A DNA stretch of 11,197 bases from an uncultured Phycisphaerales bacterium (GTDB taxonomy: Bacteria; Planctomycetota; Phycisphaerae; UBA1845; CAIVHJ01): contig CAIVHJ010000061.1 in NCBI GenBank assembly GCA_903905665.1, forward strand, positions 1 to 11,197, written 5' to 3'. Position numbers and translations under genes: made by a program. The first letter of the stretch is position 1, and every line of letters begins with the position of its first letter. This document shows, in pieces, positions 6,847 through 11,197 of this stretch. The notes beneath the pieces are model-generated. The model did no database searches. It was not told the origin of the DNA and saw nothing but the letters and a program-made list of their open reading frames with translations.

Positions 6847-6890
6847 CCACCGTTAGTGGTATTATATTATAACCACATTATACACGGTGG
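6847..6890. repeat. Nested inverted repeat in the divergent intergenic region
   Basis: The outer arms CCACCGT (6847-6853) and ACGGTGG (6884-6890) are perfect reverse complements. Inside them GTGGT (6856-6860) and ACCAC (6872-6876) are also reverse complements, with AT-only sequence between. It could be an operator for a dimeric regulator or form a hairpin or cruciform. No T run follows, so a terminator is unlikely. Confidence 0.6.
6861..6882 (-). promoter_or_regulatory. Candidate -10 elements for the DUF1571 gene
   Basis: Read leftward, three perfect TATAAT hexamers lie at 6882-6877, 6871-6866 and 6866-6861, all inside the nested inverted repeat. None has a good TTGACA 16-18 bases upstream. 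Transcription would start near 6850-6870 and give a leader of over 100 bases to the ATG at 6737. Confidence 0.35.
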
Positions 6891-7113
6891 TTGCACCTAA
6901 TAAGTATGATATCGTCAGGCGAGATCAAAACCTACACACTAATCGTTTGGCGGATTAGGGTGAAAAAGAACTTGAGAGCGAACAAAGCCCCCGCAGGCAT
7001 ATTAAGCAACTGGATGCAGAATTGTTGAAGACGTGCTGTTTAATGATGCGGGAATTCGAATAAACCGCGAGGAAGTGAGCATTATAACTGCATTGTTGCT
7101 ATGGCATTAGGAC

Positions 7114-7117
7114 GAGG
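7114..7117 (+). promoter_or_regulatory. Ribosome binding site of the SDR gene
   Basis: GAGG lies 6 bases before the ATG at 7124 and only 3 before the in-frame GTG at 7121, so the ATG is the better start. Confidence 0.5.
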
Positions 7118-7123
7118 TGTGTG

Positions 7124-7912
7124 ATGGATCGAGTTTTGTTGGGTCGGCGGGCGCTGGTTGGCGGAGCCTCTCAGGGCATTGGAAAAGCATGTGCAGTGGA
7201 ATTGGCAAAGTTGGGTGCCGGTGTCACATTAGTGGCCAGGACAGAATCTGTGCTTCAGGAGATTTTGCCGTTGCTCGATAGCTCGGTGGGTCAGAAGCAT
7301 CATTATCTGTGCCTCGACTATGGATTACCGGAGGAGGTACGAAAAGCAGTCGCCCAGCATGTCCGAATTACGGGGCCCATTCATATTTTGGTCAATAATA
7401 CGGGAGGACCGACGTCCGGTCCGCTTCTTGATGCTGCTCCGGAGGACTTCCTGACCACATTTAATCAGCATGTGATCTGCAATCAACTTCTTGTGCAGGT
7501 TTTGGTTCCGGGGATGAAAGAGGCGGGTTACGGTCGAATCATCAATATCACGTCGGTGGCGGTTAAGGAACCGATTGTCGGATTGGGGCTTTCGAACACC
7601 GTTCGCGCCGGAGTCGTCAGCTGGGCCAAAACACTGTCCCGTGAACTCGGTCCTTACGGCATTACAATCAACAATGTTTTGCCCGGGTACACGGATACGG
7701 AACGTTTGCGTGAAGTGATCGGCGCCCGCGCCCGGCAGTCGAATGTGACTCCGCAACAGATGGCGGAGCAATTTCGATCCACCATTCCGCTGGGACGATT
7801 CGCTCGGCCGGAGGAAATCGCTGCTGGTGTGGCTTTTTTGGCGTCGCCGGCAGCTGCGTATATTACAGGAATCAATTTACCAATTGATGGAGGACGTCTG
7901 CAATCCCTGTAA
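7124..7912 (+). CDS. SDR-fold protein, FabG-like, with degenerate catalytic tetrad
   Basis: A 262-residue protein with the classical short-chain dehydrogenase/reductase fold, resembling 3-oxoacyl-ACP reductase. It has the nucleotide-binding GASQGIG (14-20), NNTG (91-94, usually NNAG), Asn114, NITSVA with Ser144, and the C-terminal PGYTDT and ITGINLPIDGG segments typical of FabG relatives. The YxxxK active site is replaced: aligned on RAGVVSWAKTLSRELG, Tyr becomes Ser157 and Lys becomes Arg161. This matches a known BKR-like subgroup of SDR proteins without the standard tetrad, so the change is probably ancestral rather than a recent mutation. Dehydrogenase activity is therefore doubtful; it may bind nucleotide or use another mechanism. 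The start is the ATG preceded by GAGG, one codon after a GTG. It is the first gene of a tight operon with truA and a glycosyltransferase. Confidence 0.88.
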   Translation: MDRVLLGRRALVGGASQGIGKACAVELAKLGAGVTLVARTESVLQEILPLLDSSVGQKHHYLCLDYGLPEEVRKAVAQHVRITGPIHILVNNTGGPTSGPLLDAAPEDFLTTFNQHVICNQLLVQVLVPGMKEAGYGRIINITSVAVKEPIVGLGLSNTVRAGVVSWAKTLSRELGPYGITINNVLPGYTDTERLREVIGARARQSNVTPQQMAEQFRSTIPLGRFARPEEIAAGVAFLASPAAAYITGINLPIDGGRLQSL

Positions 7913-7929
7913 TCCCCCGAAACATTCAA

Positions 7930-8745
7930 TTGATTCTCGCGTACGACGGCACCGCTTTTCACGGCTGGCAAAGACAAGTCGGGCTGAGGACCGTTCAGGA
8001 GGAATTCGAACAAGTCCTCCAACGAGTCGTTCGCCATCCTGTCCATTCAATTGCCAGTGGGCGAACCGATGCCGGCGTTCACGCCGAAGGTCAGGTGGTC
8101 AATTTCAAAACCGATTGCCCGATTGAATCCGCCAAACTCCTGCATGCCATTGGTTCGCGATTGCCGTCTGATATCTCATTGAGACAGGTTCGGGATGTGC
8201 CGTTATTATTTCACGCCACAGGTCATGCCATTCGCAAGCTCTACCGATATCGCATCATCAACACTCCGATCCGCCCGTTTCCGTGGCTCTTGCGTTACGT
8301 CCATCACATTCCGCGGTTTGAATTGGACGTCGAACGGATGGGCCAAGCGGCCCAGTCTTTCGTCGGTACCCATGACTTTCGATCCATGACTCCCATCGGA
8401 GGTCCCCCAAGGCGGAGCTACGTCCGTACCGTCTTTTCGTGCTGCGTTTCTCGACAGAACGAAGAAATCTTGATTGATGTGGAGGGGAGTGGTTTTCTTT
8501 ATAATCAGGTCCGAAATATGGTGGGTACGCTGACCGAAGTGGGGCGGGGTCATTGGCCGCCGGAGCAGGTGCTGGAAATTCTCGAATCCAAAGACCGAAC
8601 CCGCGCAGGTCCAACCGCGCCACCACAGGGATTATGCCTCCGATGGGTTAAGTATCCTCCCGACGACCAACTTCCAGATTTGGAACAAACCTTCTCCCCA
8701 GTTCGTATGGAAGAACGAGACAATCCGACATTGGATGAGCCATGA
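7930..8745 (+). CDS. truA: tRNA pseudouridine(38-40) synthase TruA
   Basis: Converts uridines 38, 39 and 40 of the tRNA anticodon stem to pseudouridine in the cytosol. Motifs: AYDGTAFHGWQRQ near the N-terminus, the catalytic segment ASGRTDAGVHA (Asp47 counted from the TTG), KLYRYRI, FVGTHDFRSM, and GSGFLYNQVRNMVGTL, all in the family's order. The length of 271 residues is normal. The start is odd. The first canonical start codon is the TTG at 7930, which begins the protein inside the first beta strand. The frame upstream reads PRNIQ, exactly what many TruA proteins have before that strand, and is preceded by ATC at 7912, which overlaps the SDR stop as TAATC. An ancestral TAATG seems likely. 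A strong GGAGG at 7889-7893 is too far from either. The end overlaps the next gene by ATGA. Confidence 0.93.
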   Translation: MILAYDGTAFHGWQRQVGLRTVQEEFEQVLQRVVRHPVHSIASGRTDAGVHAEGQVVNFKTDCPIESAKLLHAIGSRLPSDISLRQVRDVPLLFHATGHAIRKLYRYRIINTPIRPFPWLLRYVHHIPRFELDVERMGQAAQSFVGTHDFRSMTPIGGPPRRSYVRTVFSCCVSRQNEEILIDVEGSGFLYNQVRNMVGTLTEVGRGHWPPEQVLEILESKDRTRAGPTAPPQGLCLRWVKYPPDDQLPDLEQTFSPVRMEERDNPTLDEP

Positions 8746-9899
8746 AAATTTGCCATATCATCACACGTTTGATCGTCGGTGGGGCGCAGGAAAACACCTT
8801 GTTGACGTGCGAAGGATTACATGATCGGGGTCATGAGGTTCTGTTGTTGGCGGGCGGGGAAACGGGGCCCGAGGGTTCACTTTGGGATCGGGCAGAGTCG
8901 TATGGTTATCGCGTTCAACGAATTCCCTCCATGGTTCGACGGATTCATCCCGTCGGAGAATTCAAATCCCTGAGAGAACTTCGTGCGGTGATGCAGGATT
9001 TCCAACCCGATATCGTTCACACCCACAGCAGCAAAGCCGGTATCCTTGGACGCTATGCTGCACGGTCTGTTCGCGATGTGAAAGTGGTTCATACGATCCA
9101 CGGTATGAGTTTCAACCGGACTCAACCGTGGTTGGTTCGTCAGGCGTATCGTTTTCTTGAAAAATGGGCCGGCCGATTTACCGACAAAATTGTGTGCGTC
9201 GCCGACGCCATGACTTCTCAAGCCGTTGAGACGGGTTTGGCTCGACCGGAGAAATTCATCACCATCTATTCGGGGATGCAGGTGGACTTGTTCACGCCCA
9301 ACCCTGAAAAAAGAAAGTCGGCCCGGCGGCAATGGAGGGTGGAGCCAGATCAAGTGGTCGTGGGGACGGTGGCGCGACTTTTTCGGAATAAAGGATATGA
9401 ACAGCTGGTTCCGGCGATGGCAGCAGCAGTGCGTCGAGATGACCGACTTCGTTTTGTATGGATTGGAAACGGTGCACAAAGAACACAGTACGTTGGTCAG
9501 ATTCAGGCATTGGGGGTTGCAGATCGAGTGTTTTTGACGGGTTTGGTACTTCCCTCACAGGTATCGGACTGGATGCAGGGTTTTGATATTCTCGTTCACG
9601 CTTCGCAATGGGAAGGATTGGCGCGAGCCTTGCCCCAATCGCTGTTGCTGGAAGTTCCGGTGATCAGTTTTGACAACGATGGAGCGCCGGAGGTGGTTGT
9701 GGATCATCAGACGGGTTTGTTGGTTCCATTGAATGACATCGAGCAATTGACCGAAGCGATCCTGAAATTGGCCCGTGATCCAGCCCAGCGGCATCAGATG
9801 GGTTCGGCGGGTCGGCAGAAATGTCTGGAGATGTTTGATCATCGACGAATGGTCGATCAGATTGAATCTCTTTACGAACGGTTGGCTGGGGGATCGTGA
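8742..9899 (+). CDS. Glycosyltransferase family 4 protein
   Basis: A 385-residue GT-B glycosyltransferase that should move a sugar from a nucleotide donor to a growing glycan, working on the cytosolic face of the membrane. The N-terminal domain starts with MKICHIITRLIVGGAQ, where the GG loop lies near the acceptor site, and has HTHSSKAG (93-100). The C-terminal donor domain has VGTVARLFRNKGYEQL (207-222), WIGNG (240-244), FLTG (264-267) and EGLARALPQ (291-299), then SFDNDGAPEVV. In the EX7E motif the second Glu is Gln299, a form common in this branch of GT4. There is no signal peptide or transmembrane span. It is translationally coupled to truA through the ATGA overlap. The lone position means neither donor nor acceptor can be named; lipopolysaccharide, exopolysaccharide or glycolipid synthesis are all possible. 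The 3' end overlaps the convergent membrane-protein gene by 28 bases. Confidence 0.9.
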   Translation: MKICHIITRLIVGGAQENTLLTCEGLHDRGHEVLLLAGGETGPEGSLWDRAESYGYRVQRIPSMVRRIHPVGEFKSLRELRAVMQDFQPDIVHTHSSKAGILGRYAARSVRDVKVVHTIHGMSFNRTQPWLVRQAYRFLEKWAGRFTDKIVCVADAMTSQAVETGLARPEKFITIYSGMQVDLFTPNPEKRKSARRQWRVEPDQVVVGTVARLFRNKGYEQLVPAMAAAVRRDDRLRFVWIGNGAQRTQYVGQIQALGVADRVFLTGLVLPSQVSDWMQGFDILVHASQWEGLARALPQSLLLEVPVISFDNDGAPEVVVDHQTGLLVPLNDIEQLTEAILKLARDPAQRHQMGSAGRQKCLEMFDHRRMVDQIESLYERLAGGS

Positions 9900-10279
9900 G
9901 GTTTTGATGTGGGAACGGTTTTTCGACCGACAAACAGGGAGATCAGGTTGAATCCTATCACCAGTGGAGGAATGAGCAGGAAGATCAGCGATGGCAGATT
10001 TTCGTTTTTAATCCACCATGCGATGAAACAAGTCCAAAGAAGTCCGCAAATCAGCAACGTCAGGATCATTGACCATCGACATTGGAAGTAGTTTCCAATG
10101 GACAAACAGAGCAACAAGACAGCTACTATCATTCTCGATATTATTCCCGATACATTGTGCAGCAGAATACTTTCAAGACCGATCAACAGAGCGAGGATGG
10201 CTGTGCTATATGCCGCCATAGGTTTCAAAGCGGCCCAGCCGTGTGGTGACGACGTGTTTGAAGAGTCTGAATCCGTCAT
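9872..10279 (-). CDS. Small membrane protein with four predicted helices, unknown function
   Basis: A 135-residue protein I do not recognise. After a polar N-terminus (1-20, rich in Ser and Asp), four hydrophobic spans are visible at about 22-43, 46-65, 70-90 and 97-118, then a short basic and polar tail. Both ends should be on the cytosolic side, going by the Arg and Lys in the tail. The helices carry several Cys, Trp and Leu residues, with NYFQCRW between spans 2 and 3. A longer frame starts at 10393, but those 38 extra codons would lie inside the sugar kinase gene, and the ATG at 10279 follows the kinase stop with a single base between, as expected for translational coupling. Its end overlaps the glycosyltransferase gene tail to tail by 28 bases. 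A role linked to the kinase is inferred from coupling only. Confidence 0.7.
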   Translation of the reverse strand: MTDSDSSNTSSPHGWAALKPMAAYSTAILALLIGLESILLHNVSGIISRMIVAVLLLCLSIGNYFQCRWSMILTLLICGLLWTCFIAWWIKNENLPSLIFLLIPPLVIGFNLISLFVGRKTVPTSKPHDPPANRS

Positions 10280-10280
10280 G

Positions 10281-11197
10281 TCAGTTCTGCTGGTGAAGAT
10301 GCCAGAACCATCCGGCGGCGCCGATAGCGCCCGCTTCGCCTCCCAGTGAGGCGAGGCAGATTTTGGGACGATCGTCCGCCAGTTTCCAGACAAGAGGGTT
10401 GTATTTATCGATAATCTGATTGAGGAGTTTTTGGCCTGCGGCGGCTATTCCTCCGCCCAGAACGATGCGTTCGGGATTGAGCGTGTGCTGGAAATTCACA
10501 CAACTGATGGCAATCGCCAGGCAGGCTTGATCCCATAGTTGTATCGCCAGTTCGTCCCCGCGTTGTGCGGCTTCGATCACGTCGGGAACATCGATTCGAT
10601 TTTTCTGCTTGTAAATCTGTCGGAGTTCCCGACCTTTGCCGTTGGAGAGAAGTCTGACGGCTTCCTGTGTGATGTAGTAACCACCGGCGTAGGCTTCCAG
10701 ACAACCTCGCTGTCCGCACTTACAGGGCCTTCCGTCGGGAAACACGATCATGTGACCCAGTTCTCCGGCGTTATCGAAATGACCCTGGATGATCTCACCA
10801 TCACAAATAATTCCGCCGCCGACTCCTGTCCCGAGAGTCAGCAGAACCAGATGGTTGACTCGGTCACCCGCGCCGACCCAATACTCACCATAGGCTGCGG
10901 TGTTCGCATCGTTTTGGAGAACGGCGGGTCGGCCGGTCAATTCACGAATCTGATCACGGAGTGGGATGTTGATCCATCCGAGAAGATTTGCGGCGTTGAT
11001 AATTGTACCGGTGCGGATGTTCATCGGACCGGGCGAGCCGATTCCGATACCGACGACGGATTGAAGCGGGCAACCATTCAGTTCGCAGACTTTTTTGGCG
11101 ACGTCGCACATTCGCTGAATGACATGAGTAGGCCCGCGCTCGGCTTCAGTTTTCATGGAGGTGCGGGCCAAAACGTCGCCGCGATCGTTGACCAGAA
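10281..11197 (-). CDS. ROK-family sugar kinase, glucokinase-like, 5' partial
   Basis: A ROK (repressor, ORF, kinase) family protein, most like glucokinase, which phosphorylates glucose or a related sugar with ATP in the cytosol. The gene runs off the right edge: the frame is open to 11195 and LVNDRGDVLARTSM is the usual sequence just after the first ATP-binding DxGGT strand, so about 10-25 N-terminal residues with that motif are missing. About 304 residues are present. Visible are GIGSPGPMN, QNDANTAAYGE with the catalytic Asp, LTLGTGVGGG (second phosphate loop), NAGELGH, and the structural zinc motif CKCGQRGCLEAYAGG, with its His in GELGH. No N-terminal helix-turn-helix fits between these residues and the edge, so it is probably a kinase, not a repressor, although this cannot be seen fully. 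Its stop is one base before the start of the membrane protein gene. Confidence 0.9.
   Translation of the reverse strand, partial: LVNDRGDVLARTSMKTEAERGPTHVIQRMCDVAKKVCELNGCPLQSVVGIGIGSPGPMNIRTGTIINAANLLGWINIPLRDQIRELTGRPAVLQNDANTAAYGEYWVGAGDRVNHLVLLTLGTGVGGGIICDGEIIQGHFDNAGELGHMIVFPDGRPCKCGQRGCLEAYAGGYYITQEAVRLLSNGKGRELRQIYKQKNRIDVPDVIEAAQRGDELAIQLWDQACLAIAISCVNFQHTLNPERIVLGGGIAAAGQKLLNQIIDKYNPLVWKLADDRPKICLASLGGEAGAIGAAGWFWHLHQQN

Larger units (their letters stand above)
6738..7123. other. Intergenic region between divergent genes
   Basis: About 385 bases between the leftward DUF1571 gene and the rightward SDR gene. The centre (6847-6890) is an AT-rich nested inverted repeat with TATAAT-like hexamers. 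A second, smaller inverted repeat is CTAATC (6939-6944) with GATTAG (6953-6958). The rest, including 6959-7063, has an open frame of 34 codons but no start codon, and I see no RNA gene or riboswitch. The region should hold the promoters of both flanking genes. Confidence 0.6.

Noticed and set aside
6959..7063. Open frame of 34 codons (GEKELESEQSPRRH...) that looks protein-like
   Set aside because: A TAG directly precedes it and there is no start codon before the last few residues; it is too short to call a gene remnant without a database match.
9591..9641. Gln299 in place of the second Glu of the GT4 EX7E motif as a sign of inactivity
   Set aside because: Many GT4 proteins of this branch have Gln here, so it is normal variation.
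10280..10393. N-terminal extension of the four-helix membrane protein
   Set aside because: These codons are within the ROK kinase gene on the same strand in another frame; the ATG at 10279 placed one base after the kinase stop is the natural start.
1..11197. Mobile element, CRISPR, prophage or defence system
   Set aside because: No transposase, integrase, nuclease, repeat array or toxin-antitoxin pair is visible on either strand; the genes are chromosomal housekeeping or lineage-typical.

Overview
The window looks like an ordinary stretch of planctomycete chromosome (phylum Planctomycetota). The main reasons are an exported DUF1571-domain protein, a family I know almost only from this phylum, and a 5S rRNA gene standing alone with its own promoter and terminator, with no 16S, 23S or tRNA gene in the window. 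A membrane-free Hanks-type Ser/Thr kinase and two genes with divergent starts or catalytic motifs fit that picture. Base composition is moderate by eye. I see no transposase, integrase, phage gene, CRISPR array or toxin-antitoxin pair.

Left part (1-2750): the 3' part of a glycine C-acetyltransferase gene (kbl) runs rightward off the left edge. It meets, tail to tail with a 3-base gap, a leftward pair made of an unrecognised 172-residue protein and, downstream of it, a soluble Ser/Thr protein kinase. Middle left (2751-4638): an intergenic stretch of about 250 bases leads to the 5S rRNA gene, a strong intrinsic terminator, and then a PIG-L/LmbE-type zinc deacetylase whose start lies almost directly behind its own candidate promoter. 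An unrecognised 207-residue protein follows on the same strand.

Centre (4692-7123): two leftward genes, an extended-SDR NAD-dependent epimerase/dehydratase and the DUF1571 protein with a signal peptide, then an intergenic region of about 385 bases holding a nested inverted repeat rich in TATAAT-like hexamers. Right (7124-9899): a tight rightward operon of an SDR-fold protein lacking the usual catalytic Tyr and Lys, the tRNA pseudouridine synthase TruA with a damaged-looking start codon, and a GT4 glycosyltransferase joined to truA by an ATGA overlap. Far right (9872-11197): a leftward pair, a ROK-family sugar kinase (running off the right edge) and a small four-helix membrane protein whose end overlaps the end of the glycosyltransferase gene by 28 bases.

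Most genes are housekeeping or lineage-typical: threonine/glycine metabolism, tRNA modification, sugar phosphorylation and glycan assembly. I did not find a clear new multi-gene system. The points most worth a second look are the truA start, the near-leaderless deacetylase, the degenerate SDR and the uncharacterised proteins next to the kinase and the deacetylase.
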